Assembly: GCF_009017415.1 (NCBI RefSeq)
Contig: NC_092408.1
Span: 4,278,001 to 4,342,000 of the forward strand
Length of the DNA: 64,000 bases
Reading direction: 5' to 3'
DNA from: Aspergillus flavus
Taxonomy: Eukaryota > Ascomycota > Eurotiomycetes > Eurotiales > Aspergillaceae
The first letter of the stretch is position 1. Each line of letters begins with the position of its first letter. The notes beneath the pieces are model-generated. The model was not told where the DNA came from. It did no database searches and was given only the letters and a program-made list of their open reading frames with translations. This document shows, piece after piece, positions 53,600-64,000 of this stretch. Position numbers and translations under genes: made by a program.

Positions 53600-53603
<4 letters not shown>

Positions 53604-53630
<27 letters not shown>

Positions 53631-53631
53631 T
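53604..53631. repeat. TA dinucleotide microsatellite (about 14 units)
   Basis: An uninterrupted alternating TA run, directly visible. Confidence 0.95.
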
Positions 53632-53795
53632 TGGCTTTCTTCACCCTTTTCCCGTTAAGCCAATTTACCGCACAGCTAACCACCTTGCGATTAGTCAGTA
53701 CTAGGCTAATTCTAATTTCTTCAGTAGTTTATAGTCATGTGACTATATAATTAGACTAAGCAGACTACCTAGTATAGCTCTAAATAGAGTTGTCT

Positions 53796-53903
53796 GAGTA
53801 GACTAAGCAGACCAAGTAGACTATGTAGACCACGCAGACTAGACGATTTAACTGGATCAAGTAAACTAAGCGGGTTAAGTATACTAAGTAGACTAACTGA
53901 GCA
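53796..53903 (+). repeat. Degenerate 9-bp minisatellite (AAGTAGACT type, about 12 units)
   Basis: Reading from 53796 in steps of nine gives GAGTAGACT, AAGCAGACC, AAGTAGACT, ATGTAGACC, ACGCAGACT and so on, with decay in the middle and recovery at AAGTATACT, AAGTAGACT. Similar words also precede it from about 53752. No coding role is likely. Confidence 0.8.
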
Positions 53904-54047
53904 ATTCGAGTAGATTTAGTATAGTAAACTATTCTAATTTCTGCCTGTAGAAACAAGTTTAAAAATATAGAAAAATAAATCTGGAATGCACGTTGGCTTA
54001 CCCTATTCGGTGTTAGATAGTCCGGTTCAGAATTAGTAGGCTGCAAG

Positions 54048-54072
54048 ACCCCGGATACCCCGGGTTTCCCCA
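54048..54072 (+). promoter_or_regulatory. Cluster of SYGGRG/CCCCRS-like words (possible CreA sites)
   Basis: CCCCGG occurs twice and CCCCAC once within about 25 bp, some 300 bp before a secreted glycosidase gene. CreA, the carbon-repression regulator, binds SYGGRG, often in pairs. The match is by motif only. Confidence 0.35.
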
Positions 54073-54365
54073 CAGCTTCACCCTCCTGAAGACTTGACTA
54101 GAATGGTATTCATTTACCCCACTTTATTCATGCTCGGAAGGTGGAGAAAAGCTGGGGACTCGGGACAGGATGACGCTGCACTGCGCCGGCCCTAGGCAGA
54201 AAAATTGTAGATCAAATCTCGGGTTGTCCGAGCATGACGATCACCATAAAAGTTTTCGGGGTTGTGTTTGCCGACCATTCATAACCCAAACTTTGGCTAT
54301 AATGGAACGGTATTCATTTAAGGACTCGTCCTCTCCAATCCAGGGTGCAGCCCAGGACCTCAGCA

Positions 54366-57300
54366 ATGCAAACACGCCTTCTTTGTTTGGCCGCCCTGCT
54401 GCTCCCACAGTATGGGCTGGCAGTCGACGACCAAGTAGGAGCAAAGATCGACTATGGCACATTCGAGAATCCCGCCGCTAGAGTTCGCCCACGTTTTCGT
54501 TACTGGCTCCCAGATGCCAGTGTAGATCCGACTATTGTTCAAAAGAATATCAAGGATGCCGGCGCCAATGGTGCTGGAGGTGTGGAATTTCTTCCCTACT
54601 ATGACTATGGCAATGTTGTTCCAGGAGCAGATTGGGTAACTTATGGATTTGGTACACCCGCGTTTGTTGATATCTTCAAAGCCGCCCTACAGGCTCATAA
54701 AGATGCGGGTCTGGTGATGGACTTCCCTTTGGGACCGAATCAGGGACAAGGCGTACCAGCGAGTCCCGGTGATGAAGGACTACAGTGGGACTTGGTAAGT
54801 CTTTCTGTTGCAAAGAATGACAATTACGTGTCCTGACATGCGCATACTTAGTCTACAGCCTCGGTTGCCGTCCCTCTGAATGGCTCATATCATGGACAGA
54901 TCCCTGGCTGGGGTACCGGGGAGCTGATAGCACTCGTTTCAGCTCAAGTGTTATCGAGTCGAAATATCTCGAATCCTACAGAGAGCTTGATTCCTGGCAG
55001 TGAAGTTCAACCCACCGCTACACAGTATGTGTTAAGGAACTCAACCTTGCAGGAGTGGTCACAGAACGTTACATCCACAGGGGAGCTTAGCTTGAGTTTT
55101 CCTACGACGGGCGGTCAGGGGTATAGGCTATTTGCGTTCTACCAGCATCAGACGTTGCATCAAAATGTACCAAGTACTTCTAATGTGTCGGGAACAATCT
55201 TTAACGGTGGATCATATGTCGTGGATCATTTCAGTGCGAAGGGTGCAGAAACTGTTACTCGATTCTGGGATGAGTATATCCTTGAGGACGAGATCAAACA
55301 GATGCTTGTTGCAGTCGGTAATTATGGTGAGTTGATCATGCCCAGTACTCAAGACAGAGAGGCTAACTAAGCGCAGGCTGGGAGGATAGCATGGAGATCA
55401 CCGCAAATGTCTCCTGGACACCGGATCTTCCTAGCATCTTCCAGAGGAAGCATGGCTACAGCATCAAGAAGTATCTTCCACTTATAATTTACAAAAACAA
55501 CAACATAGGTCTACAAACGACCGCTCCTGGTACTATCCAGTGTCTATTGGATACCCCCGATCAGGGTAGTGGGTATATCAACGACTACCGGGCTGCTTTA
55601 GGGGAAGGGTACCGGGCATACTTGGAGGGGTTGACACAATGGGTAAATGCCATGGATCTCCAATACTCATCTCAAGTGGGCTACAACTTGAATCTCGATG
55701 TACTTGCACATGTTCCTGATGTGAATGCACCGGAATGTGAAAGCCTGGCGTTCGGTGACAGCATCGATGGATATCGTCAATTCGTTGGACCAGCTGCTCT
55801 CGCCAGCAAACGTGTTATCTCCAATGAAATGGGTGCAGTCAACTACAAAGCATTCCAGCATCAAGTTACAGCGCTTTTGTGGGAAATCGCTCGGGCTATT
55901 GCTGGAGGCGTCAACCAGTTCGTCCTCCACGGACACACATTCTCCGGAAACTATGTCGGTACAACGTGGCCGGGTAATACACCGTTCCACTTTCTTTTCT
56001 CCGAGTTGTATTCTGAGAAACAGCCTTCCTGGAACCATGGCTTTTCGGAGGCTTTGAACTATGTGGCTCGATTGCAATATACTCAGCAAAAGGGACAGCC
56101 TAAGCTCGATGTAGCTATTTATAATAAGGACTCCGCTACTGACGCACAGTTCGGCACAATTTACAACGAGACTGATCTACTCGAGGAAGGTAAGTTAGCT
56201 CTACTGATATTGAAGGTTGAATGACCTTTGCATGCTAAAATTGTGCAGGTTTCACGTATGTCTATCTCTCACCAGACAGCTTTGCTTTGCCGCAGGCTTG
56301 TGTCAGCAATGGCACACTTGCTCCTGATGGTCCGGGATTCCGTGCAATGGTTATTCCCAGCTCTGGCAACCTCACAATTGATGCCGTGAGAGATATCAAG
56401 AAGTTTGCTCGTAATGGCTTGCCTGTAATCCTGTCTGGTGGGCTACCAAATGCCTACTACACAGGGGACGGAAACACAGACGCTCTGGCGATGGAAATAT
56501 CTTCCTTGGAAGAAGTGCAAAACGTCCACATTGTATCTCCTGGTCAAGCATCCAAGATGCTGCAATCTCTAGGCATCGCACCGCGGGTGCAGGTGCAAGC
56601 TAATGGCACATGGTATTCTACATGGCGCTCTGACGCTGATGGGGTCGACTATCTTTTCGTCTTGGGTGATACAGTGGATACTGCTGGTAATTTAAGTGTT
56701 GCCACGACAAAGCGACCATATTTCTTCGATCCTTGGACTGGAAGCCAAAGCCCCGTTCTTGAGTATCAACAAAGCTCTGGCCGAACCGTGGTGCCCCTTC
56801 ATCTGGCCGCGAATCAAACAACTATCCTTGGCTTCCGCGGCACGACTAGCAACACTTCACTACATGCTACTCAGGTACCATCCTCAGTAATTGGCTACAA
56901 TTACGGCAACCGAGCAAACAAGGTCCAACTGCATGTCTCATCAGGCTCAACCGACCAGACCCTGAGCTTATCCAACGGGAAAACCATATCCCAACTAACA
57001 ACCAAGGATCCCGCCCCAGCGTACCAGCTCACCAACTGGACCCTGACAGTCGAACACTGGGAACGTCCAGATAATCTATCCGATGCATCAATAATCGCGG
57101 CCAAACACAACACGACCCACAAGCTCACCTCCCTCATCTCCTGGCAGGATATCCCCAGCATCGCCAACGCCTCCGGGGTCGGCTACTACACCACCAACAT
57201 AACCTGGCCCCCAACGACCAACACAGCAGATGGCGCCTACCTGTTTCTCCCACAGACCCCAAATGCAGCTCGTGTCTATTTCAACGGCCACAGACTCCAG

Positions 57301-57540
57301 GCCTTCGACTTCCAGGCGCCGAAACTTGACCTCAGTGCCTATCTTGTCTCCGGGGAGAATGAATTGACCGTGGAGGTACCGTCAACTATGTGGAACTATC
57401 TTCGGACTATGTTGGATGAGTTGTACTCGGCTGGTTCGTTACCCCAGCTTGAGGGGTCGGGCCCAGATCCGGTTCATAATGGGTTGATTGGGGTGGTGAG
57501 CGTTGTACCGTTTGTTAATGTGAATGTTGATCTGTTTTGA
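54366..57540 (+). CDS. Large secreted glycosidase, GH106 alpha-L-rhamnosidase-like
   Basis: Exons 54366-54794, 54852-55326, 55377-56189 and 56249-57540 join in frame to 1002 residues. MQTRLLCLAALLLPQYGLAV is a signal peptide. The mature start FENPAARVRPRFRYWLPDAS, followed by AGANGAGGVEFLPYY, matches the N-terminal catalytic part of family 106 alpha-L-rhamnosidases and relatives (F-x-x-P...RP...W...G-x-GG-x-E). Later comes GVNQFVLHGHTFSGNY in the barrel, and C-terminal beta domains including ARVYFNGHRLQAFDFQAPKL, a sugar-binding-module-like strand. More than fifteen N-x-S/T sites fit secretion. The enzyme would release rhamnose or a related sugar from plant glycans or glycosides. Family placement is by motif memory and needs a profile search; substrate is inference. 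The start was chosen for the signal peptide; an in-frame ATG lies 21 bp upstream. Confidence 0.78.
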
Positions 57541-58297
57541 TGGGGGTATGGTGCTATCTTAGGTAGTCAAATGTAATTAGTATCTGGGTCTTAGCATGTT
57601 CATTGAATGTATATACTTCAGTTCTATCTTCTTTCATCTTTCGAATCCAACTCAAACGAATAGGGTTCTTTTGGGGGTGATGCACAAGTTCTGGGGAATG
57701 TGATGTAGTTGTCATCGGGGGGTTACTGCCTCAGGCGCACAGGGCTACTACACATTCAACTCCCAAAGAACTGCACCTTCCTCTTTTGAGCCACAGCCAT
57801 ACAGTTCCACAATTGTTCCTCTCCATTCGTCCCATGTCCTCGCCGTACATAGAGTCCGTATTGCTCCGGTGGACACATGTATCATTCCAATAGAGATTAT
57901 CGCTAAACAGCCCAATATCCCGTCAGAGGTTTCACATATGCGACGAAGAATGCCATCGATTTAAGGGCAAGTCTGTCTCACTCGAATGCAAATGAGATTG
58001 GCCAAAAGCAGAGACGACCATAGCGACCATCCGACCATTGCAGTCTACAACTTGGCAACAAGAAATTACATACAAAGGCCATGTCGTCGTTCGACTGGCG
58101 ATGACCTACACAATAAACGCCGCCCTATGATATCTTACATGAACCTCCTTCAATTTTCATCCGGTGCAGGATTCTGTGACCAGTAACTGAGCACTTTTGA
58201 CATCCAACAGTCTAGCGACAGTGAGCCAGCGATACCACGTCTCTCTTGAACGTCTTTGTGCTATGGCGGGGAGTGTCAATCAGGGTGTGCCCATACC
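57541..58297. other. Spacer and promoter of the chitin synthase gene
   Basis: No gene recognised; frames below 70 codons. A second ATG at 58263 in another frame precedes the chosen chitin synthase start. Confidence 0.5.
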
Positions 58298-60744
58298 ATG
58301 GGCAGCGAAAGATGTGAGTCGAGCTGTTTTCGAACACAAAAGCGAACATTACATTTAATAGGTATACAGATAGTTTGCATATCGATTATAGGTCCGTTAA
58401 TGCTAGCAGCCTTTTTGGAATGGTTGCTCTTTCTCGCTGCATTCTTATATTGCCTGGTAAAGGTGTTCCAGAAAGCCGAGCATTGGAGTATCAAGGTTCT
58501 TGCTGTGACAATGATGATAATTTTCACCTCATTGAGGTAAGTTGGGCCATGAAGAACACTGCGAGGAAGTATCAGTGACCAGTGCATACTGATCGGTACA
58601 GAGGAATTTTCCTCCCCATTATGGTTGTCACCCTCCCTTTACCGCCTCAGCTCACTCAGAACTACCCTCCTGAGTTCGTCTTCTTCCTCCACTGGTTCGC
58701 ATTCTGGACGTTCTCAGCCTTGCTCATCATTCCCTGGTTATTCTGCGTCCATAGACTGGTCACGAGCTCCATCGGAAGAACTCAGCGGATAAAGGAAGTC
58801 TTGGACGACCGGACCGCACCGAAGACTGTGATTGTTATGCCGGTATATAAGGAGAACCCTGCAGTCCTCATAAAAGCAATCAATTCGGTTGTCGACAGTG
58901 ACTACCCAACAAACTGTATCCATGTATTCTTATCGTACGATGGGGTCAATATCGACGAGCCCTACCTTCGAGTGATCCACCATCTTGGAATACCGATTTC
59001 CCTGGATACTTATCCGCAAAGTATAGATGTGACGTATAGGGAAGCTAGAATCACTGTGTCTCGCTTCAAGCACGGTGGCAAGCGACATTGCCAGAAGTTA
59101 ACATTCAAGTTGATTAGTCAAGTCTATGAAGAGTACAACAGGAAGCACGACGATCTTTTTATGTTATTCATCGATTCTGATTGCATCCTAGACCGACTGT
59201 GTTTGCAGAATTTCATGTATGATATGGAGCTGAAACCTGGAAGTAAGCATAACATGTTAGCCATGACCGGGATCATCACGTCAACCACAGAAAAGAATAG
59301 TCTCATCACGGTGTTACAAGACTTGGAATACATTCATGGTCAGCTTTTCGAGCGTTCTGTGGAATCGGGATGCGGCGCTGTGACCTGTCTGCCCGGCGCA
59401 TTGACGATACTGCGATTTTCTGCTTTTCGAAAGATGGCGAAGCACTACTTTGCAGACAAAGCGGAACAATGCGAAGATCTATTTGACTATGCCAAATGTC
59501 ACTTGGGAGAAGATCGGTGGCTCACGCATCTCTTTATGATCGGGGCGAAGGAGCGCTATCAGATCCAAATGTGTACCAGCGCGTTCTGCAAAACGGAGGC
59601 GGCTCAGACCTTCCGCACTCTCTTGAAGCAACGGCGCCGATGGTTTCTTGGCTATATTACAAACGAGGCATGCATGTTGACAGACGTCCGGCTGTGGAGA
59701 CGGTATCCCTTCCTGTGCTTGGTTCGCCTCATGCAAAATACTATCCGCACAACTGCTCTCCTCTTCTTCGTCCAAGTGCTTGCCCTCATGACAACATCCA
59801 GTCGGTTTGTAGATCTCCCCGTTGGATTCATCGCGATATCGCTAGGGCTGAATTACGTGCTCATGTTCTATTTCGGGATCCGATTGAAGCGATACAAGGC
59901 CTGGCTGTATCCGCTGATGTTCGTTCTTAACCCATTCTTTAATTGGTTATACATGGTGTATGGGATTTTCACCGCGGGACAGCGAACCTGGGGAGGGCCG
60001 CGAGCTGACGCTGCGAAAGCCGATGAGCATACATCGCCGGAGGAAGCTGTTGAACAGGCTCGGGCGCAGGGTGATGAGCTGAATGTCCTGGTTGATACCT
60101 TTCGAGCCAAGGCTGACAAGAAAGGGTGCTTCAATCGAGCTTCGGAACAGATCGATCGTCGTCTTTCTGGATTGCCAGGACATCGCGGCAGCCACATTTC
60201 CAATCATGATGAGGCAATGGTACCACTCGCTAGTCTAATGACCTCGCCCCTAGATGTTCCCCGGATCGGCTTGCACCCGAATTGCTCTTCCGACTCTGTG
60301 GTCACGGACTCTAGTAGTAGTTCTATATCGTTACCCTTGGATGTGGAGAGCTTGATGAACGAAGAGGATCGAGCGAAGCGTTCAACGGCTCTCCAAGCGC
60401 AAGAGCTCACAGGTATTCTTCAACAATTCGCCACGAGCCCCGACGATGGCGATATCCATACTCAAGGCCCAGCGAGGCTACAATCTGAAGGTCCCGAGAC
60501 ACATATTGCATCAGAGCAATCTCAAGGTGCCCCTGCCTTTGCCTCCGTCCAGAAAGATGACACCGTTCACTGCATCCCGCTCAGGCAGCCACAAGGAGTG
60601 CTACAGTCTGCATACCCTCACCAGTCAGTTGAGCTAGGCGTAATAACGGGGAATCATCGCAGCCTTCGACCGTCACGGGGTCGGCGGCTACAAAAGACAC
60701 GGAGACAAGCATCACAATCAAGGGACCCTGAGTACATGGTGTGA
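58298..60744 (+). CDS. Chitin synthase, probably class VI (ChsD/ChsG-like)
   Basis: Exons 58298-58313, 58362-58536 and 58602-60744 give 777 residues. Exon 2 encodes two hydrophobic helices (GPLMLAAFLEWLLFLAAFLY; VLAVTMMIIF) and exon 3 starts RGIFLPIMVVTLPLP with another. Catalytic motifs follow in order: VIVMPVYKENPAVLIKAINS, LFIDSDCILD (DxD), CHLGEDRWLTHLF (EDR) and LLKQRRRWFLGYITNEACML (QRRRW), then three to four helices to about residue 530. The C-terminal 200 residues are hydrophilic and Ser-rich. Size, and lack of the extra N-terminal domain of class IV and of the myosin domain of class V, point to class VI; that assignment is moderate. It works in the plasma membrane, joining GlcNAc into chitin. 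The first intron (58314-58361) is 48 nt, free of stops in frame, so retention would add 16 residues. Confidence 0.88.
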
Positions 60745-61929
60745 CATCACAAGGCAAGAGTCGCTGGGCGGGTCCGTTTTCCATGAGTACCATCATAGCA
60801 TGACATTTTCGCACGTTGGATACTGTTGGGAGGATGAGGAGGTGGGGACAAGTTTACGACGTCTATTAATTAGAGAGGAGGAGAGAAAGATGCGGAGGGG
60901 GTTGGATAGTTACAGTCATTCTTCTTTTGACATATTCTTACCTTGGTTTCTTGAGGTTCTCTCCCTCTCCCGATACTCTAGATATGCTGGCCTACAATGG
61001 ATATCATTATCTCACCGGTCCTCCTTTGTCCTCCTCTGCCGATAGTCGGTGACTATTGAGTTATTAAAACAGGTCATTGCTCATCGGGCACATGTGTAAC
61101 GGCCGCGCATGAGTAGCAAACGGTACCTTTTTTGGAGAAATTGAGTCCTAATTCTCCAATCATTGGGGTGGCATTAGGTAACTGTTACGTGAAGGTCAGT
61201 CCAACCCGGGGGAGGCCAAGACTCTCAGGCACCCAATGGCGTACCCCAGGGCCGTGAAATCTCTGAGGGGTGGATTATCGATAAGAGCTTGAGGCGAGGA
61301 GCAAGCGGAAGGAGCAGAGGAAGCAAACCCCGCGGCAGGCGGTGAGGGATACTGCCCAGACCCACCGCAGGCGGTGAGCGGGGGAAGAATCGAGTGGTAA
61401 GCGCTCGAAGGTTCCAAAGGTCAGCGCCATCGGAGCCCAAACGGAAGTTGTGCTGTGCTATACGGCTGGGGGGAAGGATGAGGTGTAGCCAGATGACTCG
61501 CAATGGAATTCTTGAAAGGAATGGATTCATCCTATATATAGATTCATATCACCTCTTCCTTCCCTCGTCTTTTCTCCTTTAAATCCGGTTTTGATCTATT
61601 CGTATCTAACTGCGCAGTAGAAAGTTGATAGTGGATCTCAGTGACCAGCGAGAGAAGCCCACGTCTAGATTTTTTTTTCTTTTTGAATTTTTGAATTTTT
61701 TTCATTTTCTCGATTTTCTTACCTGAGCCACAGTTTGCATCACCGCCCGATAGTGGCGCTTTTCAACGTGCAAATTCTCCCCCTCCAGCCCTCTTTCTTC
61801 GCTCCCCAAATCTTTTCATCCTAACTTTGTGATACCGCTTCCTATCCATTACACCTCCTCCTTCTCCTTTATCACTTTTTCTTCCCTCCCACCCTACCTC
61901 CTCCTATCACATCTATATCCCTTTTCATC
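60745..61929. other. Spacer and promoter of HSP88
   Basis: No gene recognised. It includes a repeated GCAGGCGGTGAG word (near 61333 and 61366), the heat-shock-like and TATA motifs listed separately, and T- and CT-rich leader sequence before the start. Confidence 0.5.
61509..61540 (+). promoter_or_regulatory. Heat-shock-element-like site and TATA box upstream of HSP88
   Basis: TTCTTGAA at 61509-61516 fits the nTTCnnGAAn core of Hsf1 sites, with further GAA words around it. TATATATA follows at 61533-61540. The spacing suits a heat-inducible promoter, but the start codon is 390 bp further on, so a long leader would be needed. Confidence 0.4.
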
Positions 61930-64000
61930 ATGAGTGTAGTTGGAATCGACTTCGGTGCCCAGAGCACCAAGATTGGTGTCGCCCGTAATAAGGGTATCGA
62001 CATTGTGCGTATCATGCCTTCCCCACCTTCAGCGCTTCCCTATACTTTTTTTTTTCTTACCAACCCCGTCACTTGAACCATTTTGAAATGCAAAGACTAA
62101 CCGTCGGTGCGACTCAATTTAGATCACCAACGAAGTTTCCAACAGATCTACTCCGTATGTCCACCCCTCTGTTAAGATTCCGCCCCACCCCAGCCAACAA
62201 CGAGCTTAACGGCGTGGGTTTTATCTAGCCATCCTATACTGACTGTGTGTGATGTTCAGCTCCCTCATCTCCTTCGACAACAAATGTAGATATCTCGGTG
62301 AGGCTGCTAAGACACGAGAGACCTCCAACCTGAAGAACACTGTTGCAAACCTCAAGCGCCTGATTGGCCGCTCATTCAGCGACCCTGATGTTCAGATCGA
62401 GCAGAGCTTCAATACTGCTACTCTCTGCGATGTGAACGGCCAGGCTGGTGTCGAGGTTAACTTCCGTCAGCAGAAGCAGAAGTTCTCGGCTACTCAGCTG
62501 GTCGCCATGTACCTGACCAAGATCAGAGATACTGCCGCCAACGAACTGCAAATCCCCGTCTCCGATGTCACCATCAGCGTTCCCGCCTGGTTCACCGATG
62601 TTCAGCGCCGGGCCATGCTTGACGCTGGTGAGATTGCTGGTCTCAAGGTTCTGAGACTGATCAACGACACCACCGCCACCGCTCTTGGATATGGTATCAC
62701 TAAGCTCGATCTCCCCGGTCCCGAGGAGAAGCCTCGCCGCGTCATGTTCGTTGATATCGGCCACAGCGACTACACCGCTTCGATTGTTGAGTTCCGCAAG
62801 GGTGAACTAAACGTCAAGGCTACCGCCTGCGACCGCCACTTCGGTGGCCGTAACTTCGACCTTGCCCTCACTGAGCATTTCGCCGAGGAGTTCAAGGAGA
62901 AGTTCAAGATCGACGTTCGTAAGAACGCCAAGGCTTGGGCTCGTACCCTCGCTGCCGCTGAGAAGATGAAGAAGGTCCTTTCGGCGAACCCTGCTGCCCC
63001 CATGAGCATCGAATCCCTGATGGAGGACGTCGATGTCCGCGCCATTGTCAAGCGTGAGGAGCTGGAGACCATGGTTCAGCCTCTCCTGGAGCGCGTCCTT
63101 GTTCCCATCGAGCAGGCCCTCGCCGAGGCCAAGCTCAAGCCCGAGGATATTGACAGCATTGAGATGGTTGGTGGCTGCACTCGTGTCCCCTCCATCAAGG
63201 AGGCCGTTTCCAAGTTCTTCGGCAAGAACCTTTCCTTCACCCTGAACCAAGATGAGGCCATCGCTCGCGGTTGTGCCTTCAGCTGTGCCATCCTCTCCCC
63301 CGTCTTCCGTGTCCGTGACTTCTCCGTGCACGACATCGTCAACTACCCCATCGAGTTCACCTGGGAGCAGTCCGCAGATATCCCCGACGAGGACACCAGC
63401 CTGACCGTCTTCGGTCGCGGCAATGTCATGCCCTCGACCAAGATTCTCACGTTCTACCGCAAGCAGCCTTTCGATCTCGAAGCTCGTTACGCTAGCCCCG
63501 AGGAGCTTCCTGGAAAGACCGACCCCTGGGTGGGCCGCTTCTCTGTCAAGGGTGTCAAGGCCGATGCCAACGATGACTTCATGATTTGCAAGCTCAAGGC
63601 CCGCCTGAACTTGCACGGTATCCTCAACGTTGAGTCTGGTTACTACGTCGAGGACATGGAAGTGGAGGAGCCTGTCGAGGAGGATGCTGATGTGAGTTGG
63701 ATTCGTATCGTAATGCGCGCAGCTTTTGTTACTAACATGCGACTAGGCTATGGACACCGATGCTAAGGGTGATGAGCAGCCCAAGAAGACCCGCAAGGTC
63801 AAGAAGCAGGTTCGCAAGGGCGACCTGCCCATTGTCGCCGGCACCCCTGCCATTGAGCCTTCCGTTAAGGAAGCCTGGATCGAAGGCGAGAAGGCCATGT
63901 ATCTGCATGATAAGACTATCGCCGAGACCGACGAGAAGAAGAACGAGCTTGAAACCACGATTTACGATATGCGTGACAGGAAATATGGTCGCTACGCCAG
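61930..64000 (+). CDS. hsp88: Hsp88/Sse1-type Hsp110 chaperone, 5' part (runs off the window)
   Basis: Exons 61930-62004, 62123-62154, 62260-63691 and 63747 to beyond 64000. The start MSVVGIDFGAQSTKIGVARN holds the first phosphate-binding loop of the Hsp70 ATPase; NEVSNRSTPSLISF is restored across the tiny 32-nt second exon. INDTTATALGYGI and VMFVDIGHSDYTASIVEF (phosphate 2) and VEMVGGCTRVPSIKE-like IEMVGGCTRVPSIKEAV (adenosine) follow. Between the ATPase and C-terminal helices is the expanded acidic loop (MEVEEPVEEDAD, then KTRKVKKQVRKG) that marks Hsp110/Sse1 apart from ordinary Hsp70. These proteins are nucleotide-exchange factors for Hsp70 and hold unfolded proteins in the cytosol. Nearly 600 residues are visible; roughly 120 more are expected beyond the edge. 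Codon use is strongly biased to C-ending codons, as for a highly expressed gene. Confidence 0.95.

Larger units (their letters stand above)
52921..54365. other. Repeat-bearing intergenic region
   Basis: About 1.4 kb with no gene. It holds the TA microsatellite (53604-53631), a 9-bp degenerate minisatellite (53796-53903) and, before the next gene, GC-rich CCCCGG words (54048-54072) in otherwise AT-rich DNA. Confidence 0.6.

Noticed and set aside
62807..63616. 269-codon minus-strand frame opposite HSP88
   Set aside because: It is the mirror of a highly biased coding sequence (C-ending codons leave the antisense frame open). It lacks its own motifs and lies wholly inside a certain gene.

Overview
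This is nuclear DNA of a filamentous ascomycete, most likely Eurotiales (Aspergillus/Penicillium type). The reasons are the short 45-80 nt GT-AG introns with CTAAC/CTGAC-like branch sites, the compact gene spacing, and the proteins themselves: Zn2Cys6 regulator, probable class VI chitin synthase, Dad1, Bcd1, Rho4-like GTPase, Ulp1, Dre2, Hsp88 and secreted glycosidases. I rebuilt most genes by joining exons across introns by eye, so exon limits are read from the sequence and not from transcripts.

Left part (1-9 kb): a gene-poor, decayed stretch. It holds the 3' end of a flavin monooxygenase (1-953), a broken aminoglycoside-phosphotransferase-like gene (1641-2838, minus), a kinase-like gene split by a 4-bp tandem duplication (4081-4912), and a dead gene with a conserved DHFL-x-D-x-x-x-AGHLR motif (about 5574-6261). 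From 9 to 26.4 kb come mostly intact genes: a large WD40/solenoid/RS-rich protein, a membrane protein, a GH16-like secreted enzyme, two atypical SDRs, a divergent pair of transcription factors (C2H2-type and Zn2Cys6), and DRE2.

Middle part (26.4-32.2 kb): a repeat-derived graveyard. It carries diverged partial copies of sequence that is intact at 32-36 kb (the BCD1 promoter and start, and the C-terminal region of a coiled-coil gene). It also has two dead genes whose stop codons fit C-to-T change at CpA (RIP-like) and an HNH-nuclease-type gene ending in a 52-bp tandem duplication. Then follow the intact BCD1 and coiled-coil genes, an ankyrin protein and a GH16-like enzyme.

Right part (41-64 kb): mainly housekeeping. 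The genes are ULP1 SUMO protease, a sphingoid-base-phosphate phosphatase (LCB3 type), RHO4-type GTPase, DAD1 of the DASH complex, an intact paralogue of the broken kinase-like gene, a large secreted GH106-like enzyme, a probable class VI chitin synthase, and the 5' part of HSP88 running off the end. Cell-wall biology recurs (chitin synthase, Rho4, two GH16-like proteins), but the genes are not arranged as one pathway. I found no tRNA, rRNA, CRISPR or intact transposon. The most unusual material is the decayed duplication zone at 26.9-30 kb and the set of frame-broken kinase/phosphotransferase-fold genes.
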